Shown here piece by piece: positions 26,040 to 35,700 of a stretch of 64,000 bases of DNA. The notes below the pieces were generated by a model. It did not search any database. It worked only from the letters and a program-made list of their open reading frames with translations, and had not been told where the DNA came from. Source of the DNA: Dyella_A sp035685805 (GTDB lineage: Bacteria; Pseudomonadota; Gammaproteobacteria; Xanthomonadales; Rhodanobacteraceae); NCBI RefSeq assembly GCF_035685805.1, contig NZ_DASSAB010000015.1:1-64000 (forward strand), read 5' to 3'. The translations under genes and the position numbers were made by a program. How positions within the stretch are numbered: position 1 is the stretch's first letter; each line of letters begins with the position of its first letter.

Positions 26040-28256
26040 TCAGCTCGCCGCCGGTTCCCGCGCCAGCGCGGTCAGCCGGTCATGCGTATCGCGCATCAGC
26101 ATGAGCTGCCCGAGCACCAGCCGCGCCAGCTCATCGCTGGCCGGCGCACCGTCGCTCCGTTGGTCGTCGGTCGGCGTCTCGTCGACCAGCGTCTCGTCGG
26201 CCTTTGCCGCCGCGGCGTGGGCCTCGTCGGGTGCCAACGCGCGAGCGCCGGCATCCGCCAGGCGGTCGGCCAGATGATCCAGCCGTTCGTGCATTCCGCT
26301 ACCGGCATGCGTCACCGCGTCCCGCGCGGCCGGATCGGTGATCTGCCGGCGATGCACGCCCAGCGAAGACAGGTGCCCGAGCAGTGCGTGCGCCGCCATC
26401 AGGGATCGCAGCAGTCGCTCCCGGTCACGCGGCGCCCGCGACGGTTCGCGCAGCATGCCGGCGATCAACGCGCCCAATGCGGCCATGGCGTTGTGCGCGT
26501 CGCGCCGCGCGATGCGATAAGGCAGGTCGTCGCGGCGGCCGCTGGCGTACTGGCCGATGATCTGCGCCAGGTACGCCGCATCGGCGCGCACCGCCTCGGC
26601 CAGCACCGTATCGAGCCGGCGGCCACGCCATTCCGGCAGCACCAGGTGGATGGCCAGCGCCGCCAGCGCCGCGCCGACAAGCGTGTCCAGCAGGCGGGCC
26701 CACATCACGGCATAGCCGCTGCCGATCTGGTTGAAGCACAGCAGCACGAACAGCGTGATGAACGCCGTCGCCAGCGTGTACCTTCGCTGTCGCGCGGCGA
26801 AGAAGCCCACCCCGGTCAGCACGACGAGCAGCATCTGCAGGGCGCCGTCGGGCACCAGCTGCAGGCTGGCCCAGCCAGCCATCAGCCCGAGCACGGTGCC
26901 GGCGATACGCTGCCACAGCAGGCGCCGCGTGGCGCCGTAGCTGGGCTGGGATACCAGCAGCGTGGTCAGCAAAATCCAGTACCCGTGCTGGGGGTGCGCC
27001 AGCGCGATGATCGCGTAGCCGGCGGCCAGCGCCAGCGACAGGCGCAGCGCATGACGAAAATGCAGGGAGCCCGGCGTCAGCTGGATACGCACGCGCTGCC
27101 ACGCCTCACCCGGTGTCTGCGGTGTCGGATCCTGCAGCAGGTTGTCCTGTTCTTGCGGCGGCGCGAGCGCCGGCGTGTTCTGGTCCAGCAGCGCCTGGAT
27201 CGCGCCCAGGTTGCGCACCAGCGCCCGCACGGCGTTCAGCAGGTGCTCCGGCAGCGGCGTGGATTGCGCGGTGCGCGCCAGCGCCTCTTGCAGATCTTGC
27301 GCGGCCGCGTGCGCGGCCCCACCCGCCGGCGCGGGCGGTGCATCCAGCCGCAGCGCGTCGGCCCGCGTATGGCACTGCGCCGCCTGCAGGCGCAGCAGGT
27401 GCTCGCAGCGAAACAGCACGTCGCTATGGAACAGCGCCTGCGCCAGCGCGTCGTACGGGTAATGCGCCGAGCTCACCCGCTCGTGGATGTCCTGCGCCAT
27501 AAAATACAGCTGCAACCGCGCAGCGGTGTCGCCCCGCGGCCGGCGCGATCCGATGCGATCGATCAGCAGCAGGCGCGTGTCGTTGAGTGCCTGCACTACC
27601 CGCGCATTGCCCGTGGCGACGGCCAGCTGCAGGGCCTCCCGATCCACGCCGTGCACTGGCGCGAACAGCGCCGCCCGGGCCTCGAGGTAAGCCGCCAGCG
27701 CGTCGAACAGTCGCGCCAGCGCCAGGCGCAGCGCCTGCTGCGGCGCCACCGCACTCCACAGCAGCGACAGCAGGCCGTACCACGCCGCGCCGGCAAGCAG
27801 TCGCAGCGTCTCGTGCAGCAGGCCCGCCGCGCCGCTGCCGCGCGCGGCATCCACGCCGATCATGGTGTACACCGCGAGGATCAGCGTCGCGCCGGCGATG
27901 GTGGCGTAGCGCCCGCTGATCGCGCCGAGCATCACCAGCACGAAACTCATCACCGGCAGCGCCAGCACGAATGCCCACGGCCACGGCAGCAGCCATTCCA
28001 CCGCCAGCGCCATCGCCGCGAAGCAGGCGAGCGTGACCAGCACGGTGCCGAGCCGGGTACGCCAGTGCTCTTCGGTTTCGGCCAGCGCACAGGCGATCGC
28101 GCCGAGCAGCGCCGGGATCACCGCGGCCACCGCGCCAGCGACCAAGCAATAGCCGACGATGCCGCCCATCGCCAGCAGCACGCGCAGGCATTCGCCGAAG
28201 CGATCGGAGCCGCGGATACGTCGCCAATACAGCGCGGGGTCGAGGACTTGTTGCAT
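26040..28256 (-). CDS. FUSC family inner-membrane protein (YccS/YhfK-like)
   Basis: This 738-aa protein has two sets of hydrophobic helices, an N-terminal block to about residue 170 and a second block around 400-530. They flank a cytosolic segment with LNDTRLLLIDRIGSRRPRGD and LYFMAQDIHERVSSAHYPYD. It has the FUSC signatures RHALRLSLALAAGYAIIALA and HGYWILLTTLLVSQPSYGATRR. Family members are linked to aromatic-acid or fusaric-acid efflux, but most YccS types have no proven substrate. It overlaps no neighbour and lies behind liuA on the same strand. Confidence 0.88.
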   Translation of the reverse strand: MQQVLDPALYWRRIRGSDRFGECLRVLLAMGGIVGYCLVAGAVAAVIPALLGAIACALAETEEHWRTRLGTVLVTLACFAAMALAVEWLLPWPWAFVLALPVMSFVLVMLGAISGRYATIAGATLILAVYTMIGVDAARGSGAAGLLHETLRLLAGAAWYGLLSLLWSAVAPQQALRLALARLFDALAAYLEARAALFAPVHGVDREALQLAVATGNARVVQALNDTRLLLIDRIGSRRPRGDTAARLQLYFMAQDIHERVSSAHYPYDALAQALFHSDVLFRCEHLLRLQAAQCHTRADALRLDAPPAPAGGAAHAAAQDLQEALARTAQSTPLPEHLLNAVRALVRNLGAIQALLDQNTPALAPPQEQDNLLQDPTPQTPGEAWQRVRIQLTPGSLHFRHALRLSLALAAGYAIIALAHPQHGYWILLTTLLVSQPSYGATRRLLWQRIAGTVLGLMAGWASLQLVPDGALQMLLVVLTGVGFFAARQRRYTLATAFITLFVLLCFNQIGSGYAVMWARLLDTLVGAALAALAIHLVLPEWRGRRLDTVLAEAVRADAAYLAQIIGQYASGRRDDLPYRIARRDAHNAMAALGALIAGMLREPSRAPRDRERLLRSLMAAHALLGHLSSLGVHRRQITDPAARDAVTHAGSGMHERLDHLADRLADAGARALAPDEAHAAAAKADETLVDETPTDDQRSDGAPASDELARLVLGQLMLMRDTHDRLTALAREPAAS

Positions 28257-28300
28257 CGCAACAGCATACGACGCGGCGGGCGGACCACCGCAGCGGAAAA

Positions 28301-28329
28301 GGAAACGCCGGCTCAGGGCCGGCGTTTCC
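28301..28329. terminator. Hairpin terminator downstream of leucine dehydrogenase
   Basis: A 12-bp stem GGAAACGCCGGC / GCCGGCGTTTCC with a short loop lies 22 bases after the leucine dehydrogenase stop on the minus strand and is followed there by TTTTCCG. Confidence 0.7.
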
Positions 28330-28350
28330 TGCGATCACTCGGGGCGAACC

Positions 28351-29454
28351 TTACTGACCGCGCATGCGGCCCTGGAAGCGGGTGCCGCCGTTGCCCATGT
28401 GCGGCAGCTTGATCTTGCCGATCAGCGCGATGCGCTCCTCGGCGAGGCGATCGGCCGCCAGGTAGGTCGGCACGCCCTCGGTCTTGCTGATCTCGAAGAT
28501 GCGGCCCAGGTTGTAGTAGATCTGCCGCATCATGCGCATCGCGCGCTCGCGGTTGTAGCCGTCGATCTCCAGCGAGATGTTCATCACGCCGCCGGCGTTC
28601 ACCGCGTAGTCCGGCGCATACAGCACGCCGCGACGGGTCAGCTCGTCGCCAATCGCGTCGGTGGCAAGCTGGTTGTTGGCCGCGCCGCAGATGATCTTGG
28701 CCTTGATGCGGTCGATGGTCTGGTCGTTGACGGTGCCGCCCAGCGCGCACGGCGAATAGACGTCTGCTTCCACGTCGTAGATCTCGTCCAGGCCCACCGC
28801 CTCGCAGCCCAGCTCGTCGACGCAGCGCTGCACCAGCTCCTTGTTGATGTCGGTGACGAACACCTTGGCGCCCTGCTCGCGCAGCAGCTTGATGAACTCC
28901 ATGCCGACGTGGCCGGCGCCCTGCACGGCGTAGCTGTACTTGCCCACGTCCTCGTTGCCGTGCTTGAACTGCAGCGCGGCCATCAGGCCCTGCAGCGTGC
29001 CGTAGGCGGTGAACGGCGACGGGTCGCCCGAGCCGCCGTGCACCTGGTGCACGCCGGTCACGTACTCGGTCTCGCGGAACACGTACTCCATGTCGTTGAC
29101 GTCGATGCCGACGTCCTCGGCGGTGATGTAGCGGCCGTTCAACGAGTTGACGAAGCGGCCGAACGCGCGGAACAGCGCCTCGGACTTGTCCTTGCTCGGG
29201 TCACCGATGATCACTGCCTTGCCGCCGCCCAGGTTCAGGCCGGCCACCGCGTTCTTGTACGTCATGCCGCGCGACAGGCGCAGCACGTCGTTGATCGCCT
29301 CCTGCTCGGTCTTGTAGGGCCACATGCGCAGGCCGCCCAGCGACGGGCCCAGCACCGTGTTGTGGATCGCGACGATGGCCTTCAGGCCGGCGTCCTTGTT
29401 CTGGCAGAACACGACTTCTTCGTGGCCGGTGTTGGCGATGGTTTCAAAGATCAT
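28351..29454 (-). CDS. ldh: Leucine (Glu/Leu/Phe/Val family) dehydrogenase
   Basis: This 367-aa amino-acid dehydrogenase performs NAD-dependent oxidative deamination of branched-chain amino acids. It has the substrate-binding GPSLGGLRMWPY, the catalytic-lysine motif GMTYKNAVAGLNLGGGKAVI and the DVGIDVNDM loop. Its nucleotide-binding sequence is YAVQGAGHVGMEFIKLL. PCALGGTVND and IICGAANNQLA are typical of the LeuDH subgroup. It supplies 2-ketoisocaproate at the head of the leucine pathway whose later enzymes lie around it. It is preceded by a strong hairpin and a gene-poor upstream region. Confidence 0.93.
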   Translation of the reverse strand: MIFETIANTGHEEVVFCQNKDAGLKAIVAIHNTVLGPSLGGLRMWPYKTEQEAINDVLRLSRGMTYKNAVAGLNLGGGKAVIIGDPSKDKSEALFRAFGRFVNSLNGRYITAEDVGIDVNDMEYVFRETEYVTGVHQVHGGSGDPSPFTAYGTLQGLMAALQFKHGNEDVGKYSYAVQGAGHVGMEFIKLLREQGAKVFVTDINKELVQRCVDELGCEAVGLDEIYDVEADVYSPCALGGTVNDQTIDRIKAKIICGAANNQLATDAIGDELTRRGVLYAPDYAVNAGGVMNISLEIDGYNRERAMRMMRQIYYNLGRIFEISKTEGVPTYLAADRLAEERIALIGKIKLPHMGNGGTRFQGRMRGQ

Positions 29455-29563
29455 TCGAGCGGTGACTCCAGGTTTGGCGGTGCCGGGGAGGGCGTCCGCG
29501 CGGTGTGGGACAGCGCCGCGGCATGCGGCAAGGCTTGCGGTGAAGATGTCGTAAAAGCTTGAA

Positions 29564-29597
29564 AATCAAAGCCCCAGCGGGGGCTGGGGCTTTGATT
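29564..29597. terminator. Strong hairpin between the YXWGXW gene and leucine dehydrogenase
   Basis: This is a 15-bp perfect stem (29564-29578 with 29583-29597, AATCAAAGCCCCAGC and its complement) with a GGGG loop. It lies downstream of the YXWGXW gene. T-tracts are weak, so it could also be a transcript-stabilising element. Confidence 0.65.
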
Positions 29598-29654
29598 GGG
29601 GCCGGCAGTTTAGTACTTCCCCCGACCGCTTGCTGACGCGCCGCAGCACGCTGC

Positions 29655-29987
29655 TCATCGCACCCAGTGGCCGCGCGCCAAGTGCCAGTGCCGGCCGCGG
29701 TGCTCCCAGCGCTCGGGCACGTAGCGGTAGCCCGGACGCGCGCGCACCCAGTAGCCGCCCACCCAGACGTGCCGATGCGCGCCCGGGTTCCAGCGCCAGT
29801 AGCCGGGCGCCCACACGTAGCCCACCCGGGGTGGCGGCACGCGCACGTACCGCGGTGCCGGCGGTGGCACGCCCACTTCCACGCCAACCGATACCTGTGC
29901 GGCGGCGGCCGGCCGCGCGCCGCCGAGGCCGGCCAGGGCCAGCGCCACGCCGGCGAGCAGGGTGAGCTTGGGAACGATGCGAGTCAT
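29655..29987 (-). CDS. YXWGXW-repeat envelope protein
   Basis: This 110-aa exported protein has a signal peptide (LTLLAGVALALAGLGGARPA). Its mature part is made of Tyr/Trp-rich repeats (YVWAPGYWRWNPGAHRHVWV, YWVRARPGYRYVPERWEHRG, HWHLARGHWVR). This matches the YXWGXW / BcpO-related family, which is common in beta- and gammaproteobacteria and has no proven function. AAGGAGATCCGC precedes the ATG. Confidence 0.8.
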   Translation of the reverse strand: MTRIVPKLTLLAGVALALAGLGGARPAAAAQVSVGVEVGVPPPAPRYVRVPPPRVGYVWAPGYWRWNPGAHRHVWVGGYWVRARPGYRYVPERWEHRGRHWHLARGHWVR

Positions 29988-30126
29988 GCGGATCTCCTTG
30001 GGGCGCCGCGAGCCTGCGGACGCGTCAGGAAAACGGCGCAAGGCGAGGCCTGTTGACCCCACCGCGCCGGCCGGTTCAGTTGCCGGTGGGCAAACGCGGC
30101 GCCGCGCCCGCGGACTCATCGCGAAC

Positions 30127-30924
30127 TCAAAGCGAGCAATGCGGCTTGTGGCCGTTGGCCTGCGCCTGCTGGTACAGCGGCATCAGCTGCTGCGCCTGGC
30201 GCTCGAGCGTTTGCGCGCGGTTGCCGGGCGCCGGGTGGGTAGACAGGAACACCGGCGGCTTCGCGCCGCCCTTGGCGTCCATCTTCTGCCACAGCGCCAC
30301 CGCCGCACGCGGATCAAACCCGGCCTGCGCCATGTAGCGCTGGCCCAGCGTGTCGGCCTCGCTCTCCTGGGTGCGCGAGAACGGCAGCAGGATGCCGACC
30401 TCGGCGCCCAGCCCCAGCGCAGCGGCCGCGTAGCCGGCGTCGGTGCCGCGGGTGCCGGCGTAGATGGTGCCGGCCGCCACCGCCGCCTGGGCGGCGTAGT
30501 TGTCCGACACGCGCTCGGCGCCGTGGCGCGACACCACGTGCGACAGCTCGTGACCCAGCACCACCGCGAGCTGGTCCTGGTTGCTGGCGACCTTGAACAT
30601 GCCCTGGTTCACGCCGATGCGCCCGCCGGGCAGGGCGAACGCGTTGGCGCTGTCGTCGTCGACGATCTGCACCTCCCACTGGTTGGCGTTCCACGGCGGC
30701 GGCAGCACCGCGATCAGCGCATTGGCTACGCAGGTGGCGTAGGCGCGCTGGCGCGGCGCGTCAACGAACTTGCCCTGCTTGCGCAAGTCGTTGAACGCGC
30801 TGATGCCCATCTGGCTCATCTGGCTGTCCGACACGATCATCAACTGCGAGCGGCCGGTGGGCGAGGTGGCGCAGCCGGCGAGGACAGTGGCGGCCAGTGC
30901 CGCGGCGAGCAGGGCGATGCGCAT
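30127..30924 (-). CDS. M48 family metalloprotease lipoprotein (LoiP-like)
   Basis: This 265-aa protein has a signal peptide ending in the lipobox LAGC. It has the zinc-binding HELSH motif in LAVVLGHELSHVVSRHGAER, the third ligand in QESEADTLGQRYMAQAGFDP, and the terminal FLSTHPAPGNRAQTLERQ. This is the layout of the periplasmic M48 peptidases LoiP/YggG, which degrade damaged envelope proteins. AAGGAGGATCTCC is an unusually complete ribosome site. It is divergent from the TetR gene. Confidence 0.92.
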   Translation of the reverse strand: MRIALLAAALAATVLAGCATSPTGRSQLMIVSDSQMSQMGISAFNDLRKQGKFVDAPRQRAYATCVANALIAVLPPPWNANQWEVQIVDDDSANAFALPGGRIGVNQGMFKVASNQDQLAVVLGHELSHVVSRHGAERVSDNYAAQAAVAAGTIYAGTRGTDAGYAAAALGLGAEVGILLPFSRTQESEADTLGQRYMAQAGFDPRAAVALWQKMDAKGGAKPPVFLSTHPAPGNRAQTLERQAQQLMPLYQQAQANGHKPHCSL

Positions 30925-31004
30925 GGAGATCCTCCTTGGTGAACGATGCGCCAGAGCATAGCCGCGCCCGCCGTTGCCGCCGCGTGGAAGGGTGTGGAAA
31001 AAGA

Positions 31005-31016
31005 ACGAACGGTCGT
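31005..31016. promoter_or_regulatory. Palindromic operator candidate of the TetR regulator
   Basis: ACGAACGGTCGT (ACGA-nnnn-TCGT dyad) lies 16 bases before the regulator ATG in the divergent gap. Sites of this AACGAACG-type are common for TetR proteins controlling lipid or hydrolase genes. Confidence 0.45.
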
Positions 31017-31031
31017 GCTATTTTCCGCCCC

Positions 31032-31634
31032 ATGCCTGTCACCAGCCCTCCCCGCAAAAGCGCGCTCACGCGCAACCTGATCCTCGAGCACGCCTACGCG
31101 CTGGCCACCCGCGACGGCCTGGAAGGCTTGTCCATCGGTCACCTCGCGGCCGATGTCGGCATGTCCAAGAGCGGCGTGTTCGCCCACTTCGGCTCGCGCG
31201 AAGATCTGCAACTGGCCGTGCTTGATGCCGGCGCCCGGCGTTTTGCCAGCCAGGTGATGCAGCCGGCCCTGCGCGAGCCGCGCGGCCTGCCGCGCCTGCG
31301 GGCGATCGTGCGGCGCTGGTTCGAGTGGGCCTGCGCGCACCAGAACGGCTGCGTGCTGCTGTCGGCGGTGAGCGAGTACGACGGCCGCGACGGCGCGCTG
31401 CGCGACGGCGTGGTGCGCCAGCAATCGCAGTGGCGCGAGGCCCTGGCCAAGGCGGCCGGTTATGCGATCGAGGCCGGCCACCTGCGCGCCGATGCCGACC
31501 CGCAGCAGATCGCCTTCGAGATCTACGCGCTCATTCTCGGCCTGCACCACGACGCGGGCCTGTTCGGTTTCGCTCCCGCCAGCGCGCGGGCCGATGCCGC
31601 CTTCGAGCGCCTGTGGCGCAGCTGGCAAGCCTGA
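31032..31634 (+). CDS. TetR/AcrR family transcriptional regulator
   Basis: This 200-aa repressor-like protein has an N-terminal helix-turn-helix (LILEHAYALATRDGLEGLSI, then AADVGMSKSGVFAHFGSRED). A TetR_C-type ligand domain contains WFEWACAHQNGCVLLSAVSE. It lies 10 bases upstream of an alpha/beta hydrolase gene in the same direction, so it probably controls itself and that hydrolase. The ATG at 31032 gives the normal start just before the HTH. Confidence 0.88.
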   Translation: MPVTSPPRKSALTRNLILEHAYALATRDGLEGLSIGHLAADVGMSKSGVFAHFGSREDLQLAVLDAGARRFASQVMQPALREPRGLPRLRAIVRRWFEWACAHQNGCVLLSAVSEYDGRDGALRDGVVRQQSQWREALAKAAGYAIEAGHLRADADPQQIAFEIYALILGLHHDAGLFGFAPASARADAAFERLWRSWQA

Positions 31635-31644
31635 GGACGCACCG

Positions 31645-32574
31645 ATGAACCACGCTCCCACCGTGTTGCCGCGCAGCGGCGCCACCGCCCGCCTGATGTT
31701 GTCGCTGGTGCGCGCGGGCTTCGTGCTCGGCGGCCGCGTGATGCCGCAGCGCACCGCCGTGCGCGCTGCGCGCCTGTTCGCCACGCCGTTCGCCAGCAGC
31801 CGCGCGCGTGCCCGTGCCGAGCCCGGCGATGCCGGCATGCGCCGCGGCAGCCTGCGCGTGGCGAGCGAAACCGTCGCCACCTACACCTGGGGCGATGCGG
31901 CCACCCAGCCGTACGTGCTGATGTCGCACGGCTGGTCCAGCTTCGGCCTGCGTTTCCTGCCGTGGGTGCGCGAGCTGCAGGCGCAGGGATACGCAGTGGT
32001 GGCATTCGACCAGCCCGGCCACGGTCACAGCAGCGGTCGCTACAGCACGCTGCCGGAATTCGTCGACACCGTGCTCGCCGTCGGCCGCCATTACGGCCCG
32101 GCCGCCCTCGCGGTGGGTCATTCGCTCGGCGCCGCCGCGCTGGCGCTGGCGCAGGGCGAGCAGTGGCACGCGAACAAACTGGTGCTGGTGGCGCCGCCGG
32201 TGGACATGCGCGCCGCGGTCGGTCGGTTCTTTCGCCTGGTGCGGGTGGGCGAGCATCTGCGGGCGCCGTTCTACGCCTGGCTCCAAGGGCGCACCGGCGT
32301 CAGCGTGGACGCGCTGGACCTGCGCCGCCATCTGCCCGCGCTCGGCCAGCCGGCGCTGATCGTGCACGACCTGGACGACGCCGACGTGCCGTGGGCGGAA
32401 GGCGAGCGCTATGCCGTGTGCTGGCGCGGTGCCCGCCTGCTCACCACGCAAGGCCTCGGCCATCGCCGCGTGTTGTCGGAGCCGGCGGTGATCGCCGCCG
32501 CGCTCGCGTTCGCCCGCGGCGAGGCGGTGGGCGAGCGGGTGATCGGCAGCGTCAATCTGGCGCACGACCTCTAG
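31645..32574 (+). CDS. Alpha/beta hydrolase
   Basis: This 309-aa hydrolase has the oxyanion strand VLMSHGWSSFGLR and the nucleophile elbow GHSLGAA. The acid is in LIVHDLDDADVPW and the His in TTQGLGHRRVL. Esterase or thioesterase activity is likely; the substrate is unknown. It is preceded by the TetR gene by 10 bases, so the pair forms a small regulated unit. The N-terminal about 60 residues are Ala/Arg-rich and without obvious domain. Confidence 0.88.
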   Translation: MNHAPTVLPRSGATARLMLSLVRAGFVLGGRVMPQRTAVRAARLFATPFASSRARARAEPGDAGMRRGSLRVASETVATYTWGDAATQPYVLMSHGWSSFGLRFLPWVRELQAQGYAVVAFDQPGHGHSSGRYSTLPEFVDTVLAVGRHYGPAALAVGHSLGAAALALAQGEQWHANKLVLVAPPVDMRAAVGRFFRLVRVGEHLRAPFYAWLQGRTGVSVDALDLRRHLPALGQPALIVHDLDDADVPWAEGERYAVCWRGARLLTTQGLGHRRVLSEPAVIAAALAFARGEAVGERVIGSVNLAHDL

Positions 32575-32691
32575 CACCACGTCTCATCGCAGGGCAGCGA
32601 CCGCAGCCGGCGTGGCTTTGCAGCGCGTGCCGTTGCACCTCCGTACGCCGTGGTACGTGCGCCGCGGCAAGCGCCTGCACGCGAACCCCTC

Positions 32692-32697
32692 TAGAAT
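32692..32697 (+). promoter_or_regulatory. Possible -10 element for icmF
   Basis: TAGAAT lies 34 bases before the icmF ATG. No cobalamin riboswitch-like sequence was recognised in the 156-base gap. Confidence 0.35.
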
Positions 32698-32730
32698 TGG
32701 GCGGTTCAAGCACAGCCGTCTGGAGTTGCC

Positions 32731-35700
32731 ATGAGTTCGCCCGCCAAGCACGTTCCCGCCAGCGATTCGCAGCACGCGCACACCCCGCACGAGTCCACCC
32801 CGCTGCGCTTCGTCACCGCCGCCAGCCTGTTCGACGGCCACGATGCGGCGATCAACATCATGCGCCGGATCATCCAGGCGCAAGGCGCCGAAGTGATCCA
32901 CCTCGGCCACAACCGCTCGGTGGAAGACGTGGTGCGCGCCGCACTGCAGGAAGACGCGGACGCCATCGCGCTGTCGTCCTACCAGGGCGGCCATGTCGAA
33001 TACTTCAAGTACATGGTGGACATGCTCAAGGAGCGCGGCGCCGGCCACATCCGCGTGTTCGGCGGCGGTGGCGGCACCATCACGCCGGAGGAGATCAAGG
33101 AGCTGCAGGCCTACGGCGTGGAGCGCATCTACCACCCCAACGACGGCATGAAGCTCGGCCTCACCGAGATGATCGAAGACGTGATGGCCCGCGCCGGCAA
33201 GGCCGCCAGCGAGCACGCGCGTGGTCACGCTGCCGGCGTGCCCAACGTGCACATCGACAACGAGATCAGCATCGGCCACATGCTCTCGGCGATCGAGGAG
33301 GGCGGCCTGTCCGAGGCCGACCTCAGCCGCCTGCGCAAGGAGTGGCAGCTTGCTGGCAAGCAGACTCCGGTGCTCGGCCTTACCGGCACCGGCGGCGCCG
33401 GCAAGTCCAGCGTGGTGGACGAACTGCTGCTGCGCTTCCTGCAGGCCTTCCCCGAGATGCGTATTGCCGTGCTGGCGGTGGACCCGACCCGCCGCCGCTC
33501 CGGTGGCGCGCTGCTGGGCGACCGCATCCGCATGAACTCGCTGCGCTCGCACCGCGTCTACAGGCGCTCGATGGCCACGCGCCGCCAGCACGCGGCCACC
33601 AGCGTGGTGCTGCACGACTGCATCGACTTCCTCAAGAGCCAGCCCTACGACCTGGTGATCGTCGAAACCGCCGGCATCGGCCAGAGCGATTCGGAAATCG
33701 TCGACCTGGTCGACTTCCCGGTCTACGTGATGACCAGCGAATACGGCGCCGCCAGCCAGCTGGAGAAGATCGACATGATCGACTTCGCCGAGCTCGTGGT
33801 GCTCAACAAGTACGACAAGCGCGGCGCCGAAGACGCCCTGCGCGATGTGCGCAAGCAGTGGAAGCGCAACCGCACCGCCTTTGCGCTGAAGGACGAGGAG
33901 GTGCCGGTCTACCCGACCATCGCCAGCCAGTTCAACGATCCCGGCGTCACCTGGATGTTCTCCAACCTGTGCCGCCTGATGCGCGAGAAGCTCTCGCTGG
34001 AAGGCGCCCAGTGGACGCCGCAGCTGGACACCTCGCTGAAGGAGCCGCGCGCCACCGTGCTGATCCCCGGCAACCGCGTGCGCTACCTCGCCGAGATCGC
34101 CGAGCAGGGCCGCGGCATCAACGCCTCCATCGCCAGGCAGACCGAGCAGGCCAGCAAGGCGCAGCACTGCTACGAGGCGCTGAAAGAACTGGGTGACGAG
34201 CTGCTGCCCAAGCCGCTGGATCTCTACGCCAGCGACGCGCTGCAGGCAGGCGAGGGCGCCGACCGCTCGCTGCTGCTGCTGCGCCAGCGCTACAACGCCG
34301 CGCTCGGCGAGCTGAGCAAGGAATCCCTGGAACTCCTGCGCAACTGGCCCGCCCTGCGCGATTCGGTCACCGCCGAGGTCAACGAGTACCAGGTGCGCGG
34401 CAAGACCATCCGCGTGGAGAACTACCGCGAGTCGCTCAGCCACCAGAAGATCCCCAAGGTGTCGCCGCCCAAGACCCGCAGCTGGGGCGACCAGCTGCTG
34501 TTCCTGGGCAAGGAGAACCTGCCCGGCCACTACCCCTACACCGGCGGCGTGTACCCGTACCGCCGCAGCGGCGAAGACCCCACCCGCATGTTCGCCGGCG
34601 AAGGCACGCCCGAGCGCACCAACCGACGGTTCCATTACCTCAGCCAGGGCGGCGCCGCCACGCGCCTGTCCACCGCGTTCGACTCCGTCACCCTGTACGG
34701 CGAAGACCCGGCCCCGCGCCCGGACATCTACGGCAAGATCGGCAACTCCGGCGTCAACATCGCCACGCTCGACGACATGAAGAAGCTGTACTCCGGCTTC
34801 GACCTGTCCGCGCCCACCAGCTCGGTCTCCATGACCATCAACGGCCCGGCGCCGATCATCCTCGCGATGTTCATGAACACCGCGATCGACCAGAACGTGG
34901 AGAAGTACCTCAAGGCCGACGCCGCGCGCTGGGCCGAGGCGGAAAAGAAAATCGCCAAGCTGTTCGAAGGCCGCGAGCGCCCGCGCTACGCCGGTGAATT
35001 ACCGGCCGGCAACGACGGCCTGGGCCTCGGCCTGCTCGGCGTCACCGGCAACCAGCTGGTGGACGCCGACACCTACGCGAAGATCAAGGCCGAGACGCTG
35101 GCGGCCGTGCGCGGCACCGTGCAGGCGGACATCCTGAAAGAGGACCAGGCGCAGAACACCTGCATCTTCTCCACCGAGTTCGCGCTGCGCATGATGGGCG
35201 ACATCCAGCAGTACTTCGTCGACCACAAGGTGCGCAACTTCTACTCGGTGTCGATCTCCGGCTATCACATCGCCGAGGCCGGCGCGAACCCGATCAGCCA
35301 GCTCGCCTTTACGCTGAGCAACGGCTTCACCATCGTCGAGTACTACCTCGCGCGCGGGATGAACATCGACGACTTCGCGCCCAACCTATCGTTCTTCTTC
35401 TCCAACGGCATGGACCCGGAGTACACCGTGATCGGCCGCGTCGCCCGCCGCATCTGGGCCCGCGCCATGCGCGAGCGCTACGGCGCCAGCGCCCGCAGCC
35501 AGATGATGAAGTACCACATCCAGACCTCCGGCCGGTCCCTGCATGCGCAGGAGATCCAGTTCAACGACATCCGCACCACGTTGCAGGCGCTGTACGCGCT
35601 GTTCGACAACTGCAACTCCCTGCACACCAACGCCTACGACGAGGCCATCACGACGCCCACCGAAGAGAGCGTGCGCCGCGCCGTGGCGATCCAGATGATC

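Noticed and set aside
32580..32730. Cobalamin riboswitch before the B12 enzyme icmF
   Set aside because: I found no B12-box-like sequence in the short leader.
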